From Stenogyne calaminthoides (lineage: Eukaryota; Streptophyta; Magnoliopsida; Lamiales; Lamiaceae), in the NCBI GenBank assembly GCA_037126765.1, contig JBBCBC010000002.1, positions 46,752,889-46,816,888 on the forward strand: a DNA stretch of 64,000 nucleotides, written 5' to 3'. The first letter of the stretch is position 1. The number at the start of each line of letters is the position of its first letter. Below, piece after piece: positions 46,603 to 59,443 of this stretch. The position numbers were made by a program, and so were the translations under genes. The notes beneath the pieces are model-generated. The model was not told the DNA's origin, searched no databases, and worked only from the letters and a program-made list of their open reading frames with translations.

Positions 46603-49600
46603 ATGCAAGCAATCACAGCTTGCAATAACTCTTCAATTCCGCCTCTCAAACCCTTCAGATCTACCTCCAAATTTATCACCGGAAAGCATATCCCATTTCT
46701 CTGCCGCCTTAAGCTCTGCTCCAAGGCCGTTTCACATCTTCCTGTTCCCCCTACTCCACGGTAGACTCTTCTTTTCAGTTATACATCTGCGTTATGGCGC
46801 CACAAATTTATGGTTTCTTCAAAGCATGTGCGTTTTTTTGCAGGATTAACGACAAAGACAATGTTGATATCGTTAAACCAGAGTTTTTACGGGAAGACCT
46901 CTCTTTGACAACGCGTCGAACCTTTTTTGCCCGTTTATTAATGTTCACATGCTACGGGTATTTTCTTCCTTCCAGGTATTTTCCAGGTTCGATTTTTCTT
47001 GCTTTTTTTCTACCTTTTGTTTTACATGTTCAATTCGTCTAATTTATTTGATTGGCAATCGTTTACGTTGGCAATTTCAGTGGAAAAACACTTACTGGTT
47101 GTGAATTGTATGTTCTAGGCAAGATTTTGGTAGAGGAATTTGAACTTTAGGTGACTGAATTTGTTATGCATTAGATAGGAATTAGGTAATACGTTGATAA
47201 ATGTGAATGCACTCTATGTCGTTTTTGTTTAATGGAAAAGTTAGAAATTCTACAAAGAATTACTGATAGGGATATGTGTATTTCAGCATATGCACTGGGA
47301 GATCCATCAGTGACACTTGAACAAGTGACCCCTACAGTTTCCCCTGCTGGGGCACTTTTCCCATCCGAGGTGCATTTTTCTTTGCACATTAAATTTTATT
47401 TAATCTTTTTCATTTTTCTTGTCTCATTTCAGTCGTACTTAAATTTTCGAACTTCCATGGCAGGTGAATTGATGTGTGTCTACTTGGCAGGAAAGAATTG
47501 TCAAACTGTTTGAGAAGAATACTTACTCTGTTGTCAACATATTTGATGTAACTTTGAGGCCACAACTTAATGTTACTGGTGCAGTTGAGGTAAATAATTT
47601 ATTTTTGTTCCATTATTTGTTGCTTATAATAGATAAGCTCTAGATGTTCACCATTATCACATGTTTCTTCTCCTCTTCCCTAAAAGAGAAAATGGCTATA
47701 TATGTGTAGGTTCCTGAAGGAAATGGTTCGGGGGTTGTCTGGGATGATCAGGGTCACATTGTGACAAATAATCACGGTATTCATAGTCGTCACTGATCAA
47801 AAAAATTGCTTTAAAGTATTTGAATTATTATGTTTTCAATATTCATTCCTTGGAATATGTATTAGACCTGCTTCTAGAGATTTTTGTGTTTATTTCATTA
47901 ATAATCTTTAGTATGGCTGACATTTTGGATAACTGTCTCATAAGTTGTTACTCTCACGGATTGTTTTAACTCTCTCTTTGTATATTGACTAGTTATCGGT
48001 AATTCTCTTTCAAGAAATCCAAGCACAGGCCAAGTTGTTGCCCGTGTTAATATTCTAGCTACTGAGGGGTAAGTCTAAGAATTTCTTGTCTGCCAGGACA
48101 TTTATTATGGGTGGTGATTTGAGTCAATGCTATATCTTCATATTGTTGTTTGCTGATTTTCCTTTTTTGCTTTTCCTGTGAAGGGTACAAAAGAACTTTG
48201 AGGGTAAATTAATTGGTGCAGATCGTTCAAAGGATCTAGCTGTCTTGAAGGTCAGTATTACTACTATCTGAGTTTGCTCAGTTCTGCTGAAATTTCATTA
48301 GATGTGAACCTTTTACTGGAGATATCACTTATCAGTATGAGTTGATGTGAAATTTACTTGATGATATTATTTCTTAACAGGTTGAAGCCTCTGAAGAACT
48401 GTTGAGGCCCATTAAGGTTGGCACATCTTCTTCTTTGAAAGTGGGTCAACAGTGCTTAGCAATTGGAAACCCTTTTGGCTTTGATCACACGCTTACTGTT
48501 GGGGTCATTAGTGGCCTGAACAGAGACATAAACAGTCAAACTGGAGTTACTATCGGTGGAGGTATTCAAACTGATGCTGCCATCAATCCTGGGAACAGGT
48601 TTAAGTTTCAAACATAGACCTATCTTGATGTTAAGCCTTAGGCATCAATCAATGTCTCATTCTCTATGGTGTACAGTGGAGGTCCTTTATTGGATTCCAA
48701 AGGGAACTTGATCGGAATCAACACTGCAATATTTACCCAGACAGGTAAATTTTACAAATTGTAGTGCACAATTCAGAGTCTCAGACAGCATAATTGTTCT
48801 TAAATTCATCTTCTCCAATTTCCATGGGACACAACAGGGACTTCAGCTGGTGTAGGTTTTGCGATTCCTTCGTCAACTGTGGTAAAGATAATCCCTCAAC
48901 TGATCCAGTTTGGAAAAGTACGTATTTGCTATTAAACTACTCCTCAACTTTGTTAAGTCATATATTTGTTGAATGTTTCTGGTCTCTGCTTATCATACCA
49001 TACACTATATATAATTTATTGGGAAAAATAGTCATTTTAGTCCCTATTTTGATTCTAATCCTGTCGAGTTTCACGAATCGAAAATAGTACTGTAACTTTC
49101 AATTTCTGATATTTTGGTCTGAAAACTGGCTGTAGGAGGTGTAATATACGGTTGAACGGATTTGTCCATGCGATAGAGTTTGATTGGTCAACCGAATGTT
49201 TCACCTCTAACAAAGTTCGACAAGACTTGAACCAAATTAGGAGTAACTTACTGAACCAGAGACAACTATTTTCCCTACATTCTTAGAAGTTAAAACCAAT
49301 GAACTTTTTCTATCAAAAAAAAAACCAATAAACTTTTGGTACTCCAATATATGCATGCAACCTTCTTTTCCTTATCTCTGTGGCGGACCAGGGGTAACAT
49401 TAATTTGGGTTGATGATTATTATGTCAGGTTGTTCGAGCCGGCTTGAATATTGAAATTGCAGCCGATCTTATTGCAAACCAACTCAATGTTCAAAACGGA
49501 GCTTTAATTTTACAGGTATTCACTCTATGGTCCTCAACATATCATTCTCTAAACAAATGCTAATATTTGGTTGGTATTACCATTTATGTGATGGTGCAGG

Positions 49601-50036
49601 TTCCTAAAGATAGTATAGCAGCTAAGGCTGGCCTTCTACCCACTACAAGGGGCTTTGCTGGTAATATTGTGCTCGGTGATATCATTTTGGCCCTCGATTC
49701 CAAACCTGTAAGCCATCTAAATGTATTCAAGATTAAATAGTAAAATACAAGTCAATAAGACTTGTGAGCCTATCAAGTCGGGTATTTTGAGTTCAAGTTC
49801 AAGCCCTACTTGGTTAACTTAGAGGCCAGTTCGATCTTTTTCCTAATCAATTTTGAGCAGCTATCATATTTATTGTTCTTACTGATGATTTATGTGGTTA
49901 CAACAGGTAAAAAACCAGAGCAGAACTGTACAAGCTACTGGACGATTATAATGTAGGTGAAAGAGTGGTTCTCAAGATAACGAGGGGCAATCAAACTTTG
50001 GAGCTTCCTATTGGTTTAGAGGGAAAGAAGAGATGA
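46603..50036 (+). CDS. DEG8: chloroplast thylakoid-lumen serine protease DEG8 (HtrA family)
   Basis: Thirteen exons with GT-AG borders: 46603-46760, 46844-46986, 47287-47369, 47491-47589, 47710-47776, 47993-48068, 48184-48250, 48381-48598, 48677-48744, 48838-48917, 49429-49515, 49600-49707 and 49907-50036. The N-terminus is a Ser/Pro/Lys-rich chloroplast transit peptide, followed by a twin-Arg stretch and a hydrophobic lumenal-targeting segment. Catalytic residues lie in 'VTNNHVIG' (His, split over exons 5/6), 'GADRSKDLAVLK' (Asp) and 'AINPGNSGGPLLDS' (Ser, split over exons 8/9). One PDZ domain follows ('GFAGNIVLGDIILALDSKP'). DEG8 acts with DEG5 in the lumen in photosystem II repair. As read, an extra base in the last exon near 49919 shifts the frame and stops it at 49951. 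The intended frame continues to TGA at 50034-50036, so the PDZ end is lost unless this is a sequence error. Confidence 0.88.
49021..49278. mobile_element. MITE-like insertion in DEG8 intron 10
   Basis: Inverted termini GGGAAAAATAGT (left) and ACTATTTTCCC (right), with further inverted similarity just inside (CCTGTCGAGTTTCAC against GTTCGACAAGACTTG). No clear target duplication was found. Confidence 0.4.
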
Positions 50037-50485
50037 AAGTTGATCAGAAATTGCAAGCCTGTCCTCAGATATTTCATTTGTAACAAGAATTCACTGTATA
50101 ATCTATTGGGCCTTGCAACTGTTCAATACATTATTGGGTCGCCAAAAAATGGGCCATTACATTGGGGTGACGGAAAACTGTGCCGCTTATTGGGTCGTCA
50201 ACAGTTGGGCCACTATATTGGGTTGGCCGAAACATAATTATATTACTAGTGGATTATAATTATAACTTGGCCTTTTCTTTTTAAGTAGAATATCATGTAC
50301 TTAAAAATCAAGATGATGCTTACGTGTAATTATCTCTTTCTCTATATTATATGTCTATATCTATATGTTTCTAGCTTCTACTAATGATGAAGTTTAGGAT
50401 TAGTATCATACGTGGGCAGTTAAACAATCAATTTAATGCCACCCGAAAATAAGAAAAAGGACTGCAAGTTTGGATTGTTAGACTG

Positions 50486-51289
50486 TAAACTGTACGCTGT
50501 TGTGCGCGTAATCTTTCATTCTTTGTAAATTCTTTGGGTATTCCTTACTAGAGCTGTCAAAATGGGTCGGCCCAGTGCCTAACGACCTGGTATATGGGGT
50601 GGGTTGGGTTGAGTATTTATGAGTTCGTCGGAGAACGGACCAGTTTGGGTTGGCCCGTTTGGACGGCGGGTTGGGGCGGGTTGGAGTGGGTTGGCACGAG
50701 GGCTTTTAAAAAATAATAATAATAATTTTTTTTAATAATATCATTAAATTTAATTAAAATACAAAAATATAAATATAAAAAATAATTTATTAAGACATTG
50801 TTCATATAATGTTTAAAATTTATACAGACACTCTCATGTGAAACATGTTCATATTATAAAATTAATTTCATTATACTTATAAAATGATATCAATACTCTT
50901 GTAAACTAATACCCCTAGCATTTAATGTTATGATCCCAGTTTACAAGTGTTATTATATTAAATTATAAGTGTGGTGGTAAAAAATTAATGATATTAACAA
51001 ATTTTATCGAAGACCCTACTCTAAAATTTATTATAAATAATACATGTAAAAAATAATATTTTATTAAAAAAGTTCACGGGTTAGCACGCTAAGCCCGTTA
51101 CCCACTATGGGTTGGGTTGGGTTGGGTTGGGTTGTTTTCGACCCAAGCCCACAGTGGGTTGGCATGCCCAAACACACAAAAATGTGGGTTGAAGTGGGTT
51201 TTGGGCCGGCTCGACCCGCCGGCTCGTTCTGACAGCTCTATCCTTACCCTCTTAATATAGTTTTCTTTACGGTTAAAAAAAAAAAAAAA
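50486..51289 (+). mobile_element. poly(A)-tailed retroposed insertion
   Basis: GGACTGCAAGTTTGGATTG plus eight more similar bases occur at 50459-50485 and again at 51290-51316. The second copy is preceded by about 15 A. Long target duplications with a poly(A) tail are the mark of LINE-machinery insertion. Without the hAT-like element inside it, the retroposed part is only about 110 bp, so it is a 5'-truncated LINE, a SINE-like piece or an mRNA 3' end. I do not recognise its source. Confidence 0.6.
50549..51240. mobile_element. hAT-like non-autonomous element with GGGTTG-rich ends
   Basis: Termini TAGAGCTGTCA (50549) and TGACAGCTCTA (to 51240) are perfect inverted repeats. TCCTTAC flanks both sides (50542-50548 and 51241-51247). 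The subterminal regions are rich in GGGTTG/CAACCC words and the centre is AT-rich with no transposase. The visible duplication is 7 bp rather than the usual 8 of hAT. It is inserted within the poly(A)-tailed insertion. Confidence 0.8.
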
Positions 51290-51316
51290 GGACTGCAAGT
51301 TTGGATTGCTAGGCTA

Positions 51317-52572
51317 GTATCTATAATTTCAATATCTTTTTCAGGTATTTATATTTTATATACTTCTCTAGGAAGTTACCACGATACTGATCAACAATTT
51401 TGTGGTCTTTCTTAATTTTGAACCATTTACTTTATATTTTGTTTATTTATTAAATGTCATCTCTATGGTATATATTAGTACTCCATAAACAACATAAAAT
51501 GAAATTGAAAAAAAAAATAAAAATATGGCCGATACTTTGCTATGTGTATAAATGTGAAAAGAAATTGGGGCTCTTTATGCTGTTCACATTATATGTTAAA
51601 TATGATTATTATTTCTATTTTTCAGTAATGTTAAGATTCACGTCATAATCACGTTGGGGCTCAACACAATCAAAACTAATTACATGATATTGACAAATTA
51701 TAGACATTTGATAGAGACTAAAACATGTTATGAAACTTATTTTGTACGACGCTATTTATTTTGGACCTACTTACTAGATAGTTAATATAATATATTGAGA
51801 GTGTGCATCTCTCTCTATATATTTGTGTATATATTCGGTCCTAACTATTTTCGTCTTGGTGTAAAGTGAAAATGAATAAATAAATAAATATATACTTAAT
51901 ACAAGTCCTTCGCTTTTTAAATTTATATTTAACTAAAAAAATATTTATCCATTAAATGAGAGAGGGAGCGAGAGAAGTTTTTAGATTAAAAAAAAAAAAG
52001 AGACAATTAAATGAATTGTTTTGCTATGTATTAGGTTAGAAAATTGTATCATTGTCATTGCGTAATCTAATTAAATCTGATCTAGAAAATAATAACTGCT
52101 TGTTTCCAAGATCCCATCAGCATAAGCTCCCTGCAACCAACACGGGGATGATTAACTTAGCATATTTAACAATCTTAATTGGAATACAAATAATTTTTGA
52201 CAAAGTCTAGTATGAAAATTTTCATATATGAAATTTTTTTAATTTACAACCAAATTTTGTAATTGGTGAAGGTAAGACAAAATTGAGTGGTTCATGGTTC
52301 ACTCGACCCAAGTGATTCATGGTTCACCCGGCCCGAATAAGTCATAATTTAGGGTTCATTATTTAGTGTTTAGGGTGTAGATGACTGATTTAGGACAATT
52401 TTATAGATTTTCATGCATGAAAATTTTCACTAGACATACTCATAATTTTTACACATTCAAATTAATTAAACATAAGTTCCAAGATCCCATCAGCGGTTAA
52501 CTTAATTGTGATATGTGTCTCCAATCTCAATATTTGCCACACAAACTCAATCAACTAATCATGGCTGGATAA
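51317..52572. other. AT-rich intergenic, no gene seen
   Basis: Only minor repeats are visible: GTTCATGGTTCAC-type words twice near 52295-52335, and CAAGATCCCATCAGC at about 52108 and 52480. Confidence 0.5.
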
Positions 52573-52584
52573 GTGAGTGTTTGC

Positions 52585-53382
52585 TGTTGGAATCGATGTT
52601 TTTACCTCGATTTATTTGTACACATCAAAGGGACACGTGTATCAATAAATTATTAAAATAATCACGTTCGATGGAGAGGTGTTCGCCTTGATAATGATTG
52701 TCAACCATACAAGTGTGCTCGCCCTGCCAACCATACAAGTATGCTCGCCTTGCCAGCCGTACAAGCGTGCTCGCCAAGTCTGGCGAGCATTATATTCATT
52801 CTTGTATGCTCGTTAAGGACAATGTTCCTTTACCAACGACATGGTCAAAGGGGCGAGCAGAGAAATAGGTCGGGCAAAAGTTGATACAAAGGGCATATGA
52901 CATAAAAACCAAGTCACTAACTGAACCATCTGGACGACAAGGAGAATGCTTTATAAGCAGGTAAATCCAAAGGTCAACCAGGGAGACGAAGTTGAAAACG
53001 TGGCAGCATCACATGAGTTCTCGTAAGACACGAAATCTCCAGCTCATGCTTGCCAAACCAGCACATGCTTGTCAAAGTACTATAAGTAGAATCAAAAAGA
53101 GCAAAAAGAGGGTTCAGAAAAATTCTCAAGAACTCACACATATTCTCCAAATCACCATCTTTCATAGAAGGAAGTTTTCACCACGAGTAGTATTGTGTAC
53201 TGTATACTTGAACCTCGCAATATAACATCCCTGGCTTGGAATGCCCCCAGAGTAGTCATTTATTGATGAACTGGGTCAACAATTTCTTGTTATTTACTGT
53301 AATATTGTACACGTACTTATTTTGTTTGTGAGTTGTTTTAAAATTAGCCACAAGTATTCTCATTAAAAAACGACTTGCAACA
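52585..53382 (+). repeat. 5' LTR of Gypsy element B
   Basis: 798 bp. Its upstream part contains three tandem 26-bp units at 52703-52728, 52729-52754 and 52755-52780, each with ACAAG and TGCTCGCC. From about 53023 to 53382 it matches the 3' LTR almost perfectly. Confidence 0.85.
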
Positions 53383-53384
53383 AT

Positions 53385-53401
53385 TGGCGCTAGAAGGAGG
53401 G
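53385..53401 (+). other. primer-binding site of Gypsy element B
   Basis: TGGCGCTAGAAGGAGGG, two bases after the 5' LTR. TGG at its start pairs with a tRNA CCA end. I do not assign the tRNA species. Confidence 0.7.
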
Positions 53402-53431
53402 TGGATAGCCGAGGCAGAAAAAAGAAATATA

Positions 53432-56400
53432 ATGCCTCAATCTAGGAATACTCAAACGGAAAAATTGGGACACAGCCGATTTCACAATTTTAAAGAAATT
53501 CAAGCACAACCTCAAGAAAACGAGACGGTGGAAACCATCAGGCTGGAAGAAATTGCCAGTGATCCAACAACAACAACAAAAGCCATTATTTTTTTTGCTA
53601 AAAGCGCAGAAAGAAAGAACTGATAAAGAGTTGGCCAAGTTAAAAGCTCCAAATGATGATGATCGGCGATCGAAAACTTTTGATAGTGATCAAGTCAAAA
53701 AGAAAGCTGCACAAACGCAGGTTGAAAAAGAGGCCGGAAGTCAATCGGATGGAGAACAGCCCCAAGCTTCCAGGCAATCAGCGTTTGAACGTTTGAGAGT
53801 ATTAGCAAAAGAACGTATTGGCGAGCATAGACGTCGAGATCCTGGAAAGAAATATCATCCAAACACAGTGACCCAAGTGGAACACTGCATAAACGATTTC
53901 GAGATTCCCAAGTGGAACATTATGATCGTCCACTGCATAAACGACCTCAAGATTCCCAAGTGGAACATCATGATCGTCCACATCATGAACGGCCTCGTGA
54001 TCCTGAAAAGTCAGTCGGAACTAGATTGTCTATTCATCACCGAATGGGTAATCGAGAATCAATACGGAAAGGGGGACTGTCCCATCCTGAGCATGACCGA
54101 CCAGGTCCTCAAGATGGAATCCAGCCTCGTTCTGGGTCAGTCAGCTCCGCAAAGCTGGCGGAGATGCAAAAGGCAATAGAGAGTTTGCTGGCCGATCTTG
54201 CAGCTACTAAAGGGATCCCTCGAGCGAGCGCAATCCCATGCTCGCCGCTCGCCCCAGCTATCATGTCAGCAGAAATACAAGAAAAGGTGGCAAAGAATCG
54301 GCCACCCATACCAGTGTTCGATGCGGAGTCGGATCCTTATGTTCACCTTAGTAAATATTCAGATTATATGATCGCGATGGGTGCCACTGATGCAACTCAG
54401 TGCCGGTCTTTTCCCATGACCTTGGGTGACCGGACACACAGGTGGTTTTCAACTTTGCCCGCTGCGTCCATCACGTCCTTCACACAGCTGGGACAAAAAT
54501 CTCAATCCCACTTTTCATCCATGTGTGCTCCCCCAGCACCAAAACAAAGGTTGGCACATTTCTCCCAGCTAAAGGGTGAATTAGATCGAGCATATATTGA
54601 AAGATTTGACAAATGTTTATATGATGGAGCCCCAGTTGAAGAGGACACTAAAATCCTCACGGTGGTGGGGGTCTTGACCCTAAATACGGATATGTGGAAA
54701 GCCATGCATCAGGATTGACCGAACACATATACCGAATTTCGAGAGCGAGCAGCCAAGATTATAGCTATGCAGGATCTGCTTGCCCAATCACGGTTAGGCC
54801 AAGAAGTAGCAACAAAAAGAGTTGTTGGTAAAAAAGTAATGAATGAGGGAGGGTATAAACCCCCAGGATCTTTTAAACCTTTTGAAGAAGGAGCAGAAGC
54901 GCATGCACTACGAAGTCTTCTAGGCGTTTCAACAGAGATAATATTTAATCAAATTAAGGATCGGGACATGTTGGATAAGCCACGACGAATCGTAAGAGAT
55001 AAAAATCGGCTTAATGCTTCCAAGTTTTGTAATTATCATGGGTACATCGGACATAATATCGATGAATGTCGCGATTTACTTCTTCAACTTTGGAAGTTAT
55101 ATGAAGAGAATCGTCTTACTCAGTTCCTCAAAAAGCCGGCGAATAGAGACTCCCGAACTAAAAAATCGGGTGATCGTAGGTGTAAGCGTAAGGCAGAAGA
55201 AGTATCTGATAGTGATCCTGAGGAATCCCGCAAGAAGTTGGAATTACCCAAGAAAGGAGCTCCTACCATGAGCAGAGGTCGAGAGAGTCATGAAATCAAT
55301 ATGATTCGCCCAGACTATGGGCCAGTGGGTGGATGCTATAAGGCACCGACGTTATCAAACATGCGGAAGAAGATAGAAATGCGTGTCATGCAAAGCATAC
55401 ATCAGGTGAACGTGGCGAGCACCTCAGCGAGCACACCACTCTCTCACCAAATTTTGTTTTCAGAAGATGACCTTGATGGTATCATCACCCCTCACAATGA
55501 TTCACTAACGATAAGTGCCCAACTCCTCTGGTTGAAAGTGCATCGACTCCTTGTAGATACCGGGGCATATGCGAACATTTTGTTCGTCAACACTCTACAT
55601 CAGATGGAGAAACAAATGGGTGATCTAAGTAGTTATATCGAGCCCTGTGATCACACCATAATGGGTTTCGGGGAATCTATAACCCGACCATATGGAATGA
55701 TTAGGCTAGGAGTTGAGTTAGAGTCAACTAATAATCCGGAGATTCGACGAACTAAAATGTTATACTTTGTAATCGTCGATGCTCTGTCTACTTATAACGG
55801 GTTTTTAGGTCGCCCGTTTATTCAGGAATTCAAAGCTGCCTGTTCGACTTATTACTATTGTGTTAAGTTTCCAACCCAAGAAGGGACGGGTAGCGTAAAA
55901 GGCGACCAGAAAAAAGCTCGAGATTGTTTGTTGTCATGTGTGTCAGAAAAGCAAAATATCGTTAACATGATGGAGCAAACATGGGAGACCGGAGAATCAA
56001 GCCAACAGGCGAACATGTTACCGAGGACGCTTATACCTCCTCTGTCGAGCACATCTCCACGGGTGAACACAGAACCCGGAATGATTACTCATGTTCCGGA
56101 TCTAATGAATATTGATCCACCAAATGAGCTACTGGACTTAGAACCTCGTATAGGTTTTGATCCTATGGAGGTAGATGACGAGCACCGGGGGTTGATCGAA
56201 GATCCTCGATGGAAGCAAAAAAAGAGGCGAGCAATGCCTGTTGAACAATTGGAGTCTGTCAATATCGACCCGATCAGACCTGAATTAGAAGTATTCATTG
56301 GTTCAGAATTACCGGAACCATTCCGAACAGAAATGATCGCGTATCTTCGAGCAAATTTGGATGTGTTCGCTTGGTCACATGAGGACATGGTCGGCATTGA

Positions 56401-56506
56401 TCCTAAACATGCATGTCACTCTCTTAACCTTGACCCAACACAAATTCCAATAATCCAGAAGCGGAGAAAATTCGGTCCGGAGAAGTATGCGTACTATGGA
56501 TATTGA
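53432..56506 (+). pseudogene. Gypsy element B gag and protease
   Basis: Gag starts at an ATG at 53432 and changes frame at a T8 tract near 53590 and again near 53900. It then runs in one frame from 53912 to 56506 except for a TGA at 54716-54718. The capsid part includes 'IPVFDAESDPYVHLSKYSDY' (about 54310). The zinc knuckle 'CNYHGYIGHNIDEC' is at about 55029, and basic stretches follow. The aspartic protease motif is 'LLVDTGAYANILFV' at about 55549. A short internal duplication (~56 bp, CCCAAGTGGAACA words) lies at 53870-53965 in gag. The protein is not made in full as read. Confidence 0.85.
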
Positions 56507-58608
56507 AATTAAGAAATTGCTTTCGATAATAAATTGATTCGAGAAGTAAAAAGTGCCCAAGATGGCTTGCTAACCCCTGGTTTCTTCCGCTAATCTAACG
56601 GAGCTTGGAGGTTATGCAATGATTTCATCGACTTAAACAAAGCATGCCGAAAAGACAATTTCCGATGCCACATATCGATTATTTGGTCGATAACACAGCA
56701 GGACATGAGCTCATGACCTTCATGGATGCATTTGCTGGGTATCACCAAATACCCATGCATCCATACGATCAAAAGAATACGGCTTTCTGCAGCGAAAAGA
56801 ACATCTATTGTTGGCAACGCATGCCGTTCGGATTAAAGAATGCTGGAGCAACGTATCAACGTTTGGTGAACAAGATGTTCGACGAACACATAGGTCGAAC
56901 AATTGAGGTGTACATTGATGACATTGTGGTAAAAAGCGAGCATAAGGAAGACCACATTACCCACCTGGCACAGACGTTTGATATTCTCGGGGAGTATAAC
57001 ATGAAGTTAAATCCGAAGAAATGCAGTTTTGGGGTTCATTCAGGAAAATCCCTAGGACATATGGCCAGTCAACGGGGGATTGAAGCGAACCCATCAAAGA
57101 TTCAAGCTATGCTCGACATGCAGGCCCCCAGAAGTGTGAAAGAAGTTCAAAAATTAACTGGACGTTTGGCTTCTGTAAACCGGTTTATATCACGAACTGG
57201 AGATAAATGCAAACCTTTCTTTGACGCATTAAAGAAATGGAGATTTCAGTGGACAGAGCATTGCCAAAATGCATTTGAGTCATTAAAGCAATACCTTGCG
57301 GATACTCAAACATTATCTAAGCCTGTTCCAGGCGAACAACTTTATTTGTATCTTGCCGCGTCAGAGCAAGCAATTAGCATTGTGCTCGTTCGATCAGAGG
57401 GGGCAACACATTTGCCTATTTATTATGTAAGTCAGGTACTCAAAGAAGCCGAGCTCCGGTACCCTCCATTGGAAAAACTCGTGTATGCTCTCGTTATGAG
57501 TGTCCGAAAACTGCGACCATATTTTTTTGATCACTCAGTCGAGGTGCTAACCACATTCCCATTACGACAAGTTCTCCACCGACCAGACACTGCGGGCAGA
57601 TTACTCAAGTGGGCGGTGGAGTTAGGCCAATTTGGCATTACGTTCGCCCCACGAACAACAATGAAGGGCCAGGCTATGACAGATTTCATGGTTGAATTGA
57701 CATATCCGCAAATACCCGAAAGAGGTGTTGACCAACCATGGCACATGTATGTAGACGGTTCATCAACAAGTTCAAGAGCCGGAGCGGGGGTGGTTCTCAT
57801 CAGCCCAACTCGACAAACTTTCACGACAGCCATTAGTTTTGATTTCCTAGCCACAAATAATGAAGCCGAGTACGAAGCTTTGATTGCTGGATTACACATG
57901 GCTATGACAATGGGAATTCAGAGGCTGATGATTTATAGCGATTCCCAAATAATCGTATACCAAGTATTAGGCAAGTACGAAGCCCGAGGCGAATAGATGG
58001 CACAATACCAGCAACTAGCAAAGGAGCTGCTTGAGCAATTCGAACAAGTTTACATAAAACAATTACCACGATTGGATAATTCATTTGCTGATGCCTTGGC
58101 ACGATTGGCAACAGCAGAAGGAGTGACGAACACGACGGACATTGTGGTCGTCACGACTTGTTCGCCATCAATTCCCAGAGTTGTGGTCGCCCATGTGACA
58201 GGCGAACAAGAAACCTGGATGACTCCAATTTTAAGCTACTTACAAAAAGGGTTTCTCCCTGAAAATAAAGCACAAGCTACTCGCCTCAGATTACAAGCTA
58301 CTCGATATACTATCCTAGACGGGCATTTGTACAAAATAAGTTTCTCTCTTCCATTATTGAAATGTATTACTCCTGAAGAGGGTCATGTGATTCTGGAACA
58401 GATTCATGATGGGGTATGTGGAAACCATACAGGTGGACTTGTCCTGGCATATAAAATTGTCAGACAAGGTTACTATTGGCCTACTCTCAAGAAAGATTCG
58501 CTCGCGTATGCCCGCGCATGCCATAAGTGTCAGGTATACGCCCCACTTATCCATAGCCCACCCGAAGAACTAATGCCTGTTTACAACCCGTGGTCATTTG
58601 CTAAATGA
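56507..58608 (+). pseudogene. Gypsy element B reverse transcriptase, RNase H and integrase N-terminus
   Basis: The RT N-terminus (56507-56640) is frameshifted. From 56644 the frame is open: 'FMDAFAGYHQIPMHP' and the catalytic 'YIDDIVV' (near 56911). RNase H follows with active-site residues in 'MYVDGSSTSS', 'NNEAEYEAL' and 'IYSDSQ'. An in-frame TAG at 57994-57996 interrupts it, and the same frame continues with 'RLDNSFADALARLA' (last active-site Asp). The integrase zinc-binding domain lies at about 58390-58545 (His in 'EQIHDGVCGNH', Cys in 'ARACHKCQ'). A TGA at 58606-58608 falls where the family has Trp. Confidence 0.85.
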
Positions 58609-59443
58609 GAAATCGATTTGATTGGCCCGTTTCCTACTGGCACATCGGGAGTAAAATATGTTGTGGTTGCCGTTGATTACTACACTAAATGGGCGGAAGC
58701 TGAAGCCATTGTTAAAGCCACCGAACAAAGAATATGAAAATTTTGTTTGGAAAAATATCATTTATCGTTTTGGGCTTCCCCAGTCATTGGTAACAGATAA
58801 TGGCAAACAGTTCGATGGAAGTGAATTCCGACAGAATTATGCTCGTTGGGGCATAAAAAAACATTACTCTACTCCGTATTACCCCCAGTCAAATGGACAA
58901 GTTGAAGCTGTCAATAAAATTATCAAGCATACCCTCAAGGCTAAACTTGATAATTCCATGGGGGGAGGATGGGCTGAAGAGTTACCAGAAATATTATGGG
59001 CATATCGTACTACTTTCAGAACATCAATTGCGGAAACCCTGTTTGCCCTGGCATTTGGTACGGAAGCTGTTATACCGGTAGAAGTAAAGATTCTGAGCCA
59101 TCGGACAATGAGTTTTGGAGAGCACATTAACGACCAGGCGCTCCCCCTAAGTGCAGATCTGTTGGAAGAGAGAAGGATGGAGGCCGATTTCAGGAACGCT
59201 ATGTATAAAAAAAGATCAAAAAAGTTCTACAACTCCAAAGTCCGAACACGCAGGTTCAACGTAGGCGAGCTGGTTCTAAGACGAGCAACGGGGGTACCAA
59301 GTGGTGTGTTCGGCCGAGTATGGGAAGGTCCATTCAAAGTAACAGAACATTTGTTAAACGGGGCATATGATTTGGAAGACTTGAATGGAGTTACGTTGTC
59401 CTATTCGTGGAATGCATCAAATCTGAAAAAGTATTATCAGTAG
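58609..59443 (+). pseudogene. Gypsy element B integrase core and C-terminus
   Basis: The core continues from the preceding frame with 'VDYYTKWAEAEAI' (first Asp) to about 58730, where the frame changes to the one open over 58658-59443. That frame has 'VTDNGKQF' (second Asp) and 'NGQVEAVNKIIKH' (Glu). The DDE triad is present across the two frames. The C-terminal module ends 'SYSWNASNLKKYYQ', the same ending as in element A. Confidence 0.85.

Noticed and set aside
46603..50036. DEG5 instead of DEG8
   Set aside because: A PDZ domain follows the protease domain (exons 11-13); DEG5 lacks it.
54109..54705. minus-strand ORFs opposite gag
   Set aside because: Shadows of the plus-strand gag frame, with no independent signal.
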